DNA from: an uncultured Bacteroidales bacterium
GTDB taxonomy: Bacteria; Bacteroidota; Bacteroidia; Bacteroidales; Paludibacteraceae
Direction of reading: 5' to 3'
Length of the DNA: 64,000 nt
NCBI GenBank assembly: GCA_934667275.1
Contig: CAKULK010000010.1
Span: forward strand, 12,254 to 76,253
A program made the translations under genes and the position numbers. Shown piece after piece: positions 36,701-48,185 of the stretch. The notes under the pieces were generated by a model. It saw only the letters and a program-made list of their open reading frames with translations, was not told the origin of the DNA and searched no databases. The number at the start of each line of letters is the position of its first letter. Within the stretch, counting starts at the first letter, position 1.

Positions 36701-38641
36701 ATGGAACCAGCAACACATACTGCTCCCGAAACCTCCTCTGAACGCTCCGAGGTTCGCAGCATTCTCCTTAAAATCATCATTGCCACCGTTCTCTTGGCGG
36801 TAGCGGTGGTGATAGAACATACCGTAAGCCTCCCGCTGTGGGCGTTGCTGCTCATCTACTTGGTCCCTTACCTTGTAGTGGGTTTCGACACCCTTCGCGA
36901 AGCGGCGGAGAACATTGCCCACGGCGAAGTCTTCGACGAGGATTTCCTCATGTCCGTCGCCACCCTTGGCGCACTCGCCATCGGCTTTCTTCCTGGGGCG
37001 GAGAACCAGTTCCCCGAGGCGGTGTTTGTCATGCTCTTCTTCCAAGTGGGGGAACTCTTCGAGACTATCGCAGAGGGACGCAGCCGCAAAAGCATCTCGC
37101 AACTCATGGATATCCGTCCCGACTCTGCCCATGTCGAGCGCGACGGCAACCTGCTCACTGTCAATCCCGATGATGTGCGCGTAGGCGAGATTGTCGTTGT
37201 CAAACCCGGCGAGCGCGTACCCATGGACGGTGTCGTCATCGAAGGCGACTCAAGCCTCGACACCGTGGCTCTCACGGGCGAGAGTGTGCCGCGGTCCATT
37301 CACCCTGCCGATACCATTATCTCGGGCTGTATCAACCTTACGGGGCTCCTCCGCGTGCGCGTCACCAAGGCGGCAGGCGAGTCCACCGCAGCCAAGATAC
37401 TTGCCCTCGTGGAGAACGCGGGAGAAAACAAGTCCCGTAGCGAGAACTTCGTCACGCGCTTTGCCCGTATCTACACGCCTGTTGTCGTCTTTGCCGCCGT
37501 TGCTTTGGCGTTCATTCCGCCGTTCTTTGCCGCAGGTTCCTATATTGATGCGCTGCCCGTATGGCTCTATCGCGCACTCACGTTCTTGGTGGTATCCTGC
37601 CCGTGCGCCTTGGTCATCTCAGTCCCCCTCTCGTTCTTCGGAGGCATTGGCGGAGCGTCCAAACAGGGTATTCTTGTCAAAGGGGCTAACTACTTGGAGG
37701 CACTCTCCAAACTTGATATTGCCGTCTTCGACAAAACGGGCACCCTCACCAAGGGCGTCTTTGCCGTCACGCTGGTCCATCCGCACGACATCACCGAGTC
37801 CGAACTCCTCCACATGGCAGCCCATGTCGAGCGTTTCAGCAACCATCCCATCGCCGTCTCGCTCCGCAACGCCTATCCCAACGAAGCCACCGATGATTGT
37901 ATCGTGGACGATGTCCGTGAAATCACGGGCGAAGGTATTCAGGCGCGCGTCAACGGACGCGAGGTATGCGTAGGCAACGGCAAACTAATGACCGCTATCG
38001 GTGCCGACTGGCACGAGTGCAGCCAACAGGCACAGGGTACCGTCATCCATGTCGCCATCGATGGCAAGTATGTGGGTCATATCGTCATCTCCGACCGTAT
38101 CAAAGACGACTCCGCAGAAGCTGTTGCCGCACTCAAACAGGCAGGCGTACGCCGCACCGTCATGCTCACGGGCGACCACAAGGCGGTGGGCGAGTTCGTT
38201 GCCGGACAGATCGGATTGGACGAGTACCATGCCGAACTCATGCCGGCGGACAAGGTCGCTCAAGTCGAACGTCTGCTCCGCGAGAAGGAGCAGGGTAAGA
38301 CCCTTGCTTTCGTGGGTGATGGTATCAACGATGCACCTGTCTTGGCACGTGCCGACCTCGGTATCGCAATGGGAGGCTTGGGCTCCGATGCTGCTATCGA
38401 AGCCGCGGATATAGTATTGATGGACGACAAGCCGTCCAAAATAGCCCTTGGCATTCGCATCGCCAAGAAGACCCTTCGCATTGCCTATGAGAATGTCTGG
38501 TTCTCCATTGGCATCAAGGTGGCGGTGCTTGTCCTTGCCACATTCGGTATCGCCAATATGTGGATGGCGGTCTTCGCCGATGTTGGCGTCACCGTCCTTG
38601 CCGTCCTTAACGCCATGCGTGCCTTGCATACGGGCAAGTAA
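36701..38641 (+). CDS. Heavy-metal P1B-type ATPase (Zn/Cd/Pb type)
   Basis: 646 residues. No N-terminal HMA metal-binding domain. VALTGESVP (actuator), SCPCALVIS with the CPC metal site at residues 300-302, DKTGTLTKG with the phosphorylated Asp344, the SNHPIA His motif and VGDGINDAPVLARADLG are all present. The CPC motif and the absence of copper-type motifs point to Zn2+/Cd2+/Pb2+ export (ZntA/CadA-like). It stands alone, with its own promoter and a strong hairpin after it. Confidence 0.93.
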   Translation: MEPATHTAPETSSERSEVRSILLKIIIATVLLAVAVVIEHTVSLPLWALLLIYLVPYLVVGFDTLREAAENIAHGEVFDEDFLMSVATLGALAIGFLPGAENQFPEAVFVMLFFQVGELFETIAEGRSRKSISQLMDIRPDSAHVERDGNLLTVNPDDVRVGEIVVVKPGERVPMDGVVIEGDSSLDTVALTGESVPRSIHPADTIISGCINLTGLLRVRVTKAAGESTAAKILALVENAGENKSRSENFVTRFARIYTPVVVFAAVALAFIPPFFAAGSYIDALPVWLYRALTFLVVSCPCALVISVPLSFFGGIGGASKQGILVKGANYLEALSKLDIAVFDKTGTLTKGVFAVTLVHPHDITESELLHMAAHVERFSNHPIAVSLRNAYPNEATDDCIVDDVREITGEGIQARVNGREVCVGNGKLMTAIGADWHECSQQAQGTVIHVAIDGKYVGHIVISDRIKDDSAEAVAALKQAGVRRTVMLTGDHKAVGEFVAGQIGLDEYHAELMPADKVAQVERLLREKEQGKTLAFVGDGINDAPVLARADLGIAMGGLGSDAAIEAADIVLMDDKPSKIALGIRIAKKTLRIAYENVWFSIGIKVAVLVLATFGIANMWMAVFADVGVTVLAVLNAMRALHTGK

Positions 38642-38655
38642 TGTTGTTCCACACA

Positions 38656-38704
38656 AAAAGAATAGTCGTTGCAATCACATCTTGGTTGCAACGACTATTC
38701 TTTT
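38656..38704. terminator. Bidirectional terminator hairpin
   Basis: A perfect 19-bp stem (aaaagaatagtcgttgcaa / ttgcaacgactattctttt) with an 11-base loop between convergent genes. The right arm lies inside the last codons of the minus-strand deacetylase-like gene. Confidence 0.85.
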
Positions 38705-39475
38705 CACCACGTTCTTTGCGCTTTGCCACAGCAGTTCTTTCAGCCATCCGCCCGTCTCGTCTGTCCAGCGTTGCGGGTGGGTGGTCACCATTATCTTCGG
38801 AGGCATGGTACCCGCTTCAATCGCTTTCACCACATCTCCCGTACCGTGATAAGCCCATCCTTTTCGCACCCATTCGTCCTGATACACAGGCACTTTGTCG
38901 CGTACCGACACTTTATATCCGTCCCAACATCTTCCCGTATCGGTCAGATAGAACACTCTGCTGAAATCCACATCAAAATAAGGTTCTCCCGCTATTCCGT
39001 ATGCATGGTAGTCATATCGCTTCCACAGGTCACGCCCGTCCCACTTGCTTGTAGGTGCACCGTGCATGCAGATGGTCTTCACGGGATAGAACTCTCTGAA
39101 GTATCCTAACCAATGTGCAAAGTGCTGTATGGCTTTTTCCGTGTCCCCCTTTGCACACGCCATATCCTCATAGTGATAACCTATTTCATGTCCCATTGCC
39201 GTTATCTTGCGTATGACATCGGGTTGGTTGCTCTCCGGCACTACACGGAAATAGTAACTGGCACGCACGCCCATATCGCGCTCTACGGCTGCCGTTTGCA
39301 CGCTTCTGTCTGCCCGTTTGTCCACGTCATGCCGCAGGATAACGAACTTTGCGTTCCCGCTGTCCAACGCCTCCTTTTCCGCGCAGTATTCCTCCAAGGG
39401 CAACAATCGGTATCCTGCCTTTCGCAGTGCTTGCAGCAGCACCCTGTATTGCTCCAATGTAAAGTCGCGCATCAC
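38675..39475 (-). CDS. Polysaccharide-deacetylase-fold protein
   Basis: 266 residues. The order of motifs follows the NodB fold: FVILRHDVDKRADRS (metal Asp), MGHEIGYHYEDMA (His pair spaced differently from classic members), and TICMHGAPTSKWDGRD; a late VTTHPQRW may supply another His. It belongs to the divergent polysaccharide deacetylase-like group often seen near surface-glycan loci. Its start overlaps the AraC gene's stop by 4 bp, so they form an operon. Substrate unknown. Confidence 0.72.
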   Translation of the reverse strand: MMRDFTLEQYRVLLQALRKAGYRLLPLEEYCAEKEALDSGNAKFVILRHDVDKRADRSVQTAAVERDMGVRASYYFRVVPESNQPDVIRKITAMGHEIGYHYEDMACAKGDTEKAIQHFAHWLGYFREFYPVKTICMHGAPTSKWDGRDLWKRYDYHAYGIAGEPYFDVDFSRVFYLTDTGRCWDGYKVSVRDKVPVYQDEWVRKGWAYHGTGDVVKAIEAGTMPPKIMVTTHPQRWTDETGGWLKELLWQSAKNVVKRIVVATKM

Positions 39476-40365
39476 TTCAGCATTTTCCGGTTTTGCTGTC
39501 GGAAAGCCTGCGGACTGATGCCTGTTTGCAAGCGGAAATACTTGCAGAAACTGCTCGCACTGGCATAATTCATCGTATAGGCGATTTCTTTGACGGTATC
39601 GTTGGTGTATATCAGACTCTGTTTTATCTCACGGATGGCGATGGCGTTGATAATATCTGTCGGTGTCTTGCCTGCCACCTGGTTGCAGATATAGGTCAGG
39701 TATTTCGGAGTGATTGCCATCTCATTTGCGTACCAGCGTACATAACGCCGCGAAGTATGGTTGTCTTCGAGCAGGCGCACAAACTGATAGAACAACTGGT
39801 TCAGCCGCGACTTGTTGGTATTCAACGATATGCTGTCCATATCCGTTCCTTCTGCACACTCATGGCTTTTCATATTGACTTCCAGCATTTCCAGCATCTC
39901 AAAGATAATGGCCTGTGCCAAAGAGTCTGAAATCTTGTCCTGATAAGGACTGGCATTTTGTATGTGAAGGTCTATCAGTTTCTCATATGCTTCGCACAAT
40001 TTTATCTGCCGTTCTGTCAAACGGATAATCGGATGCAACTTGATGTATTGCAACTTGTTATACCAGTTCGTCTCCACCCTCAGACACGAGTACACCACAT
40101 CGTTCAGCGTATCCTGCGGCACACAAAACACAAGACATCGGAAATCGTCCGAATGGGTATAGTCACCTTTCAGAAAATCAGGCATACACAGCAGCACATC
40201 GTGTTGGCTGACGTCATACTCGCCGTTTGAGGTTGTTTCCAAATGCAGATGACCTGCTTGGCACATCAACACCGTCACCGTTCCTTCTGCTATGGTACGT
40301 CCTGCCAACAGGGCATCCAAATCATCAGAAACCAAGATATTTTTGAAAGGGATTACTTGCTCCAT
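39472..40365 (-). CDS. AraC-family transcriptional regulator
   Basis: 297 residues from ATG 40363-40365; upstream in-frame sequence contains the promoter and is not coding. The N-terminal 170 residues are a cupin-like sensing domain (TVTVLMCQAGHLHLETTSNG). The C-terminal 100 hold two helix-turn-helix units (WYANEMAITPKYLTYICNQV, TVKEIAYTMNYASASSFCKY) and the GISPQAFRQ ending. It probably controls the adjoining deacetylase-like gene and perhaps the divergent phospholipid genes. Confidence 0.92.
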   Translation of the reverse strand: MEQVIPFKNILVSDDLDALLAGRTIAEGTVTVLMCQAGHLHLETTSNGEYDVSQHDVLLCMPDFLKGDYTHSDDFRCLVFCVPQDTLNDVVYSCLRVETNWYNKLQYIKLHPIIRLTERQIKLCEAYEKLIDLHIQNASPYQDKISDSLAQAIIFEMLEMLEVNMKSHECAEGTDMDSISLNTNKSRLNQLFYQFVRLLEDNHTSRRYVRWYANEMAITPKYLTYICNQVAGKTPTDIINAIAIREIKQSLIYTNDTVKEIAYTMNYASASSFCKYFRLQTGISPQAFRQQNRKMLK

Positions 40366-40406
40366 ACTTGTTCCGATTTTCGTATTTTGATTGTCTCTTT
40401 TGTGGG

Positions 40407-40414
40407 CAAAGGTA
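40407..40414 (-). promoter_or_regulatory. -7 box of the AraC gene
   Basis: TACCTTTG on the minus strand, 42 bp upstream of the chosen ATG. No good -33 element is seen at the usual distance. Confidence 0.5.
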
Positions 40415-40533
40415 CAAAAAATATACCAAATGGCATATACCACAACACAAAAGATAGGGTTAATCTGGGAATTATTCGCCAAATGGAATATATTTGTTCC
40501 CTTATAGATTATCCGCAGCAGCATCTTTTGCAC

Positions 40534-40541
40534 TATTTTTG
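40534..40541 (+). promoter_or_regulatory. Possible -7 box of the CDP-alcohol transferase gene
   Basis: TATTTTTG, 49 bp upstream of the start codon. No clear -33 element, so this is weak. Confidence 0.35.
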
Positions 40542-40590
40542 TATGGAAATTAGGAACATGTTTTTCAAGGTATAATCAAAATATACAACT

Positions 40591-41313
40591 ATGGAAAGTC
40601 AAAACAACGCCGGCATCAAGCAGGCGAACCGTATTCAAACCTCTCTGCTCAACAGCGTGGAGCGCAAAGCCCTCGTTTGGATGGCGGAGCATATGCCCGC
40701 GTGGGTCACTTCCGATATGCTCTCTGCCGTGGGGGCTTTGGGGGCCGTCATCGTAGCGGCGGGCTACATTCTCGCAAGCATCAATATCAATTTCCTTTGG
40801 CTGGGTTCTTTCGGCTACGTAGTACACTGGTTTGGCGACTCCATGGATGGTTCTCTGGCGCGCGTGCGGCACACCCAGCGTCCTGTTTACGGTTTCTATC
40901 TCGACCACACCCTTGATGCCGTCACCGAACTCATCATGTTTGTCGGTGCGGGGCTCTCGGGGCTGTTGCGTCTCGACATTGCCTTGCTTGTCTTTGTGGC
41001 ATACCTTCTCATGACGCTCAACGTCACCATCAATTCCCATCTCAAAAGCGAGTTCCGTCTCACCTATGCCAAACTGGGACCCACCGAGTTCCGCCTCATC
41101 ATGATTATCCTCAACACTCTGCTCATCTATGTGGCTCCTATGCGTGAGTTCCGTGCTCATCTCACTGTCTTCCGCCATAGCATAACTCTCAGCGGATTGG
41201 ATGTCGCTGCATTGTGCATCTTCCTGCTCATTATGGTCATCTACACCTGCACCGTCATCTCCGATGCACGCGGTTATGCCAAGGCGGACCCGCTTCCCAA
41301 GGCTCCTAAATAG
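40591..41313 (+). CDS. CDP-alcohol phosphatidyltransferase family protein
   Basis: 240 residues with about six helices. The signature D-x2-D-G-x2-A-R-x8-G-x3-D-x3-D is complete (DSMDGSLARVRHTQ then YGFYLDHTLDAV). The enzyme joins a CDP-activated lipid to an alcohol head group in the inner membrane; which alcohol is not clear. The cardiolipin synthase gene starts 17 bp later, so both probably serve phospholipid synthesis. Confidence 0.88.
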   Translation: MESQNNAGIKQANRIQTSLLNSVERKALVWMAEHMPAWVTSDMLSAVGALGAVIVAAGYILASININFLWLGSFGYVVHWFGDSMDGSLARVRHTQRPVYGFYLDHTLDAVTELIMFVGAGLSGLLRLDIALLVFVAYLLMTLNVTINSHLKSEFRLTYAKLGPTEFRLIMIILNTLLIYVAPMREFRAHLTVFRHSITLSGLDVAALCIFLLIMVIYTCTVISDARGYAKADPLPKAPK

Positions 41314-41330
41314 TATCTGTCCCGTTCCCC

Positions 41331-42719
41331 ATGCCTCTTTGGTTTCATATCGTCTTGGCGGTCTTCGCACTCAATGCGATTATGGTGGTCATTACCGAAA
41401 ACCGCCATCCTGCCAATGCGTGGGCATGGATATTGTTGCTTCTCTTCGTACCGTTCATAGGTCTCATTATCTATTTCCTTTTCGGTACGCGGGCAAGCCG
41501 TTTCCCTCTCATCAGTACAACCGACTGGTACAAGTTGAAAGCCCGGTCGCTGCCTCAGTGTGCCACACAGGTGCCGGAGTATCCCCTGGTCAAACTACTC
41601 TATTCCACCAACACTGCCTACCCTATCGCGGGCAACGCCACTCGGCTCTACACCACTTTCTCCACCCTTTGGGAGGATATGCAGACCGACATTGCCGCTG
41701 CTCGGCATAGTGTCCATTTCCAGTTCTTCAAGTTCGAAGACGACCAGGTCGGGCAACAGGTCAGCGACCTGCTCATTCGCAAGGCGCAAGAGGGAGTAGA
41801 GGTGCGCGTGCTGTACGATGCGGCGGCCAACTGGCTTGTGCCGCCGCGTTTCTTCCGCCGCCTCAAGGAGAACGGGGTCTCGGTGGAACCTTTCAACCGT
41901 ATCTTTCCTTTTCTCACCCCCTTTTCCAACTACCGCAACCACCGCAAAGTGGTGGTCATCGACGGACGCATCGGCTACCTCGGTGGCATGAACATTGCCG
42001 AACGCTACAAGAAAGGCGTACATGGCGGTATCTGGCGCGATACGCATCTCCGCATCGCAGGACCCGCCGTCAGCGAACTGCAAACCACGTTCCTTATGGA
42101 TTGGCATTTCGCCGCCAAACGCCTGCTCGATGATGCTGCTTACTATCCCCCCATCGCCCCGCAGGGCAATTCGCTTATCCAAATAGCCTCGGCCACCCCC
42201 TCCGACCCGTGGCGTGTGATGAACCAGTCGCTCACCATGCTCGTCGCCCGCAGCAACCGCTACGTGTACCTCCAATCACCCTATTTCCTGCCCACAGAAT
42301 CGCTTATGAACGCGCTATGCAGTGCCGCACAGGCGGGCATTGATGTGCGTCTGATGCTGCCTGTACGCGGCGACAAAGGCATCATCGTTCCCAAAGCAAG
42401 TTGCTCTTTCTACGAGCGCGCCTTGCGAGCAGGTGTGCGCATATACCTCTATAAAAACGGCTACCTGCATGCCAAAACGGCAGTATCTGACGATACCATA
42501 GCCAGCATAGGAAGCACCAACATCGACCCGCGCAGTCTGCGTCTCTCTTTCGAAATCAACGCTTTCATCTACGACAATCTTGTAGCCAAAGAGCAACGCC
42601 GTATCTTCCTCGAAGACACCCGTTTCTGTCAGGAGTTAGACCTCACCACGTGGCAACACCGCTCCCGTCTCGAGCGTCTCAAAGAGTCCTTGGCGCGCCT
42701 CTTTATGCCTATCTTGTAA
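41331..42719 (+). CDS. cls: Cardiolipin synthase
   Basis: 462 residues. Two N-terminal membrane helices (with ENRHPANAWAWILLLLFVPF) precede two phospholipase-D domains. HKD motifs are YRNHRKVVVIDGRIGYLGG (about residues 203-221) and LHAKTAVSDDTIASIGSTN (near residue 380). It condenses phosphatidylglycerol into cardiolipin. Confidence 0.93.
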   Translation: MPLWFHIVLAVFALNAIMVVITENRHPANAWAWILLLLFVPFIGLIIYFLFGTRASRFPLISTTDWYKLKARSLPQCATQVPEYPLVKLLYSTNTAYPIAGNATRLYTTFSTLWEDMQTDIAAARHSVHFQFFKFEDDQVGQQVSDLLIRKAQEGVEVRVLYDAAANWLVPPRFFRRLKENGVSVEPFNRIFPFLTPFSNYRNHRKVVVIDGRIGYLGGMNIAERYKKGVHGGIWRDTHLRIAGPAVSELQTTFLMDWHFAAKRLLDDAAYYPPIAPQGNSLIQIASATPSDPWRVMNQSLTMLVARSNRYVYLQSPYFLPTESLMNALCSAAQAGIDVRLMLPVRGDKGIIVPKASCSFYERALRAGVRIYLYKNGYLHAKTAVSDDTIASIGSTNIDPRSLRLSFEINAFIYDNLVAKEQRRIFLEDTRFCQELDLTTWQHRSRLERLKESLARLFMPIL

Positions 42720-42854
42720 TCCCGTTGGTTTCTCTTCTTTGCTGCACCGACCCGCTATGGCTGCCATTTTGTCAGCCAATACGTCTTTGGTACAACCTTT
42801 GTCCATTCCATTGCAGACCGCACAAAGCGGATAACAACGAAAGGAGATTTAACT

Positions 42855-44996
<2,142 letters not shown>

Positions 44997-45015
44997 TACC
45001 GCAAGGTTTAACAAG

Positions 45016-45050
45016 AAAGCCTGCTCAATTTTTGTTGGGCGGGCTTTTCC
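45016..45050 (+). terminator. Terminator of clpB
   Basis: A 12-bp stem (aagcctgctcaa / ttgggcgggctt, two G-T pairs), loop tttttg-type, then ttttcc, 20 bp past the stop codon. Confidence 0.85.
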
Positions 45051-45060
45051 TTTGAGAGAA

Positions 45061-45093
45061 TATCGCGGGTCTGTCGCGGGTCTATCGCGGGTT
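45061..45093. repeat. 11-bp tandem array, three units (tatcgcgggtc family)
   Basis: Units tatcgcgggtc, tgtcgcgggtc and tatcgcgggtt, directly after the clpB terminator and upstream of the antiporter promoter. The same unit occurs at 49711-49743. Confidence 0.9.
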
Positions 45094-45127
45094 GAAGGTA
45101 TGTTTTTGCATTCATTTTCGGCAAACA

Positions 45128-45159
45128 CTTGCAAAAATGCGCTTTTTTCACTACCTTTG
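45128..45159 (+). promoter_or_regulatory. Promoter of the K+/H+ antiporter operon
   Basis: CTTG (45128-45131), 20 bases, TACCTTTG (45152-45159), 29 bp before the start codon. Confidence 0.75.
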
Positions 45160-45188
45160 TGCGCTAAATATTCATTAACGAAAACGTT

Positions 45189-46814
45189 ATGCAAGTAGAG
45201 TTGGTGCTATTGGTGCTGTCGTTGCTGTTCTTCGCCAGTATCTTTACGGACAAGATAGGGTATAAATTCGGTGTGCCGGCGTTGTTGCTGTTCCTCGCCG
45301 TAGGTATGCTGTTCGGACCGGACGGCATCGGGCGTCTGTTCAGTGAGAACGGCATGGGCTATATCCTCGGCGTGGGGTCGGCACAAGCCATCGGTACCGT
45401 CGCGCTCTGTATCATCCTGTTCTCGGGCGGTATGGACACCAAACTGTCGGAGATACGCCCCGTAATGGCACCGGGGCTTACCCTCGCTACCATTGGCGTA
45501 CTGCTGACTGCCATTATCACAGGCGTTATCATCTACTACATCTTCGGTTGGCTCAATGCCGTGGCGAGCGTCAGTATATGGGTCGCCCTGCTGATGGCAT
45601 CGACGATGTCGTCCACCGACTCGGCATCCGTGTTCTCGATTCTGCGCACCAACGGCGTGGGGCTGAAGCATAACCTCCGTCCGCTGTTGGAGTTGGAGAG
45701 TGGTGCCAATGACCCGATGGCGTATGTACTGACCACCACTTTGATAGGCGTGGTGACCTCCGCTTCCGCAGACATCTCCGCGCTGGCGATTGTGCAGACG
45801 ATTGTGGTGCAACTCGTGATGGGCGCTGTAATGGGCTTTTTGTTCGGAAAAGGCATTGTGGAGTTGATGCGCAAGGTGCAACTCAGCAACGAGTCGCTCT
45901 ACCCGATTATGGTGTTGACGGCGTGTATCTTCATCTTCTCGATTACCTACTATTTGCAGGGGAATACCTATCTGGCGGTGTATATCGGCGGCTTGGTGAT
46001 AGGCAACAGCAAGTTCACCCGCAAGCGGCAGACCCGCAGTTTCTTCGACGGACTGACATGGCTCAGCCAGTTGGTAATGTTCCTCGTCCTCGGATTGATG
46101 GTGCACCCCACCGACCTGCTCAAAGTGGAAGTACTGGTACCGTGCCTTGTGATTAGTGTTGTGATGATATTCATCTCGCGCCCTATATCGGTTTTCCTAT
46201 GTATGACGCCTTTCCGCCAATACACGCGGCAGGACAAACTGCTGCTCAGTTGGGTCGGTCTCAAAGGTGCCGTGCCTATTATATTTGCAATCCTCTGCAA
46301 GGCAGGCGGCGTGGCACATGCTGATTTGATATTTAACATTGTCTTCCTCTGCACGTTGGTTTCGCTGATTGTACAGGGCACTTCTCTTTCGGCGATGGCG
46401 AAGAAACTGCACCTCGCCGTACCGCCGGTGCAACTGAAGAAACTCGTGCACTTCGACATCGACCTGCCCGAGGAGATTGAGTCGTCGGCAACCGAAATGG
46501 AAGTGGACGAACCGATGCTGGCTAACGGGAATATGCTCAAGGATTTGGCTATCCCCGCCAAGACGCTGGTTATCATGGTGCGCCGCGGCGAGGATTTCTT
46601 TGTGCCAACGGGCAAGTCGGTGCTTGAGACAGGCGACCAACTGCTGGTCATCACCGACAACGATGCCGCCCTTGCCGCGCAGTACCACGAAGCCGAAGAA
46701 GAGGAAGAGAATAATCACTGGGGACCGCGTCTTATCAACGACACCAAAGGCTTTCTGAAAGAGAAGTGGCACCAGATATCCCACCCCACCAAGAATCCGA
46801 CTACTAAAAGTTAA
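45189..46814 (+). CDS. Potassium/proton antiporter with RCK_C domain
   Basis: 541 residues. About 13 helices of a CPA1-type exchanger (GYKFGVPALLLFLAVGMLFGPD, ASTMSSTDSASVFSILR, LELESGANDPMAYVL with the ion-site residues) followed by a cytoplasmic RCK_C/TrkA-C domain (about 450-520; IPAKTLVIMVRRGEDFFVPTG). This is the NhaP2/CvrA arrangement, which exports K+ or Na+ in exchange for protons. It is followed 8 bp later by rsmF. Confidence 0.9.
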   Translation: MQVELVLLVLSLLFFASIFTDKIGYKFGVPALLLFLAVGMLFGPDGIGRLFSENGMGYILGVGSAQAIGTVALCIILFSGGMDTKLSEIRPVMAPGLTLATIGVLLTAIITGVIIYYIFGWLNAVASVSIWVALLMASTMSSTDSASVFSILRTNGVGLKHNLRPLLELESGANDPMAYVLTTTLIGVVTSASADISALAIVQTIVVQLVMGAVMGFLFGKGIVELMRKVQLSNESLYPIMVLTACIFIFSITYYLQGNTYLAVYIGGLVIGNSKFTRKRQTRSFFDGLTWLSQLVMFLVLGLMVHPTDLLKVEVLVPCLVISVVMIFISRPISVFLCMTPFRQYTRQDKLLLSWVGLKGAVPIIFAILCKAGGVAHADLIFNIVFLCTLVSLIVQGTSLSAMAKKLHLAVPPVQLKKLVHFDIDLPEEIESSATEMEVDEPMLANGNMLKDLAIPAKTLVIMVRRGEDFFVPTGKSVLETGDQLLVITDNDAALAAQYHEAEEEEENNHWGPRLINDTKGFLKEKWHQISHPTKNPTTKS

Positions 46815-46822
46815 TTCGTATC

Positions 46823-48163
46823 ATGTTGCCTATAGATTTCGTACATAGCATGCAGCAGCAGTTGGGTGTCACCGATGCCGACCACCTCTTCCACGCATTG
46901 GAGAGCGAGCCCGTCACGTCCATACGTCTCAACGACAAGATTGACTGCCTCACCTTCGATGCCGACACCGGCGAGGTGCCGTGGAACGAAGACGGCTACT
47001 ACCTGAGCACGCGACCCCAATTTACCCTCGACCCGCTCCTTCACGCGGGCTGCTACTATGTGCAGGAGGCGAGCAGCATGTTCCTCCAGCAGGTCTTGGA
47101 GCAGTTTGTCGAACCCGACAGCATCGTCCTTGACCTCTGTGCCGCGCCCGGGGGCAAGTCCACCCTCATCAGCCAGTATCTGGGCGGCGAGGGACTCCTC
47201 ATCAGCAACGAGGTCGTCCGCCAGCGCGTCTTCATCCTCTCCGAAAACATTCAGAAGTGGGGCAATGGCAACACGGTAGTCACTCATAATCAGCCTATTG
47301 ACTTCGGCGAGAAGTTGTCCGACCTGTTCGATTGCATGCTGATAGACGCTCCCTGTTCGGGCGAAGGGATGTTCCGTAAGGACCCCGATGCTATCGCCGA
47401 GTGGAGCAAGACCAACGTACGCCTTTGTGCCGACCGTCAGCGTAGCATCGTGGAAGACGCATGGGACGCCCTCAAACCCGGCGGCATACTCATCTATTCC
47501 ACTTGCACGTTCAACCGTCAGGAGAACGAGCACAACGCCCTTTGGATTGCCGAGGAACTCGGTGCCGAAGTGCTTGACATCGACTACGACCCCGCGTGGG
47601 GTATCACCGAGGGGCGCCCCGGATACCATTTCTATCCGCACAAGACCCGCGGCGAAGGGCTGTATATCTGTGCTTTCCGCAAGAAGGGCGAGTGCATCAA
47701 TCCCTTCCGCGTGCCCAAGAGCAAGCAAGCGGCTCCCAAGCCCATCGAGCAGGAGGAGGTTATCCGTCGTTGGCTCCGCCACCCGGAACGCTGGGTGATG
47801 CGGCAACAGGACCGCTTCATTACCGCTTACCCGCTGAAATACAAAGAGTTGATTGAGTACCTCACCACCCAGTTCATCTGCGTCAGTTACGGTGTGGGAG
47901 TCGGCGAGCAGCGCGGCAAGACCATGGCGCCGCAGCACCCCTTGGCGATGGTCAAGGACCTCAATCCCGATGCCTTCCCGCTGGCGGAACTCACCCTCGA
48001 GCAGGCACTTTCCTACCTCCGCTCGGAGGCTATCACCCTCGAAGGCAAGCCCACCACGTTCCTCCTCGTCACCTACCAGCACATCCCGTTGGGCTTCGTC
48101 AAGAACATCGGCAACCGGTGCAACAACATGTACCCGAAAGAGTGGCGCATACGCAAACTCTAA
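46823..48163 (+). CDS. rsmF: rRNA m5C methyltransferase, RsmF-like
   Basis: 446 residues. The Rossmann core has LDLCAAPGGKSTLISQYL (SAM site), the DAPCSGEGMFRKDP motif with the catalytic-cycle Cys, and LIYSTCTFNRQENE with the nucleophilic Cys, all of the NOL1/NOP2/Sun family. The C-terminal 140 residues (QQDRFITAYPLKY, SYGVGVGEQRGK, TFLLVTYQHIPLGFVKNIG) match the PUA-like tail of RsmF/YebU. It probably methylates a cytosine in 16S rRNA. Confidence 0.9.
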   Translation: MLPIDFVHSMQQQLGVTDADHLFHALESEPVTSIRLNDKIDCLTFDADTGEVPWNEDGYYLSTRPQFTLDPLLHAGCYYVQEASSMFLQQVLEQFVEPDSIVLDLCAAPGGKSTLISQYLGGEGLLISNEVVRQRVFILSENIQKWGNGNTVVTHNQPIDFGEKLSDLFDCMLIDAPCSGEGMFRKDPDAIAEWSKTNVRLCADRQRSIVEDAWDALKPGGILIYSTCTFNRQENEHNALWIAEELGAEVLDIDYDPAWGITEGRPGYHFYPHKTRGEGLYICAFRKKGECINPFRVPKSKQAAPKPIEQEEVIRRWLRHPERWVMRQQDRFITAYPLKYKELIEYLTTQFICVSYGVGVGEQRGKTMAPQHPLAMVKDLNPDAFPLAELTLEQALSYLRSEAITLEGKPTTFLLVTYQHIPLGFVKNIGNRCNNMYPKEWRIRKL

Positions 48164-48185
48164 CCCCATACCATTCCCACCCGCT

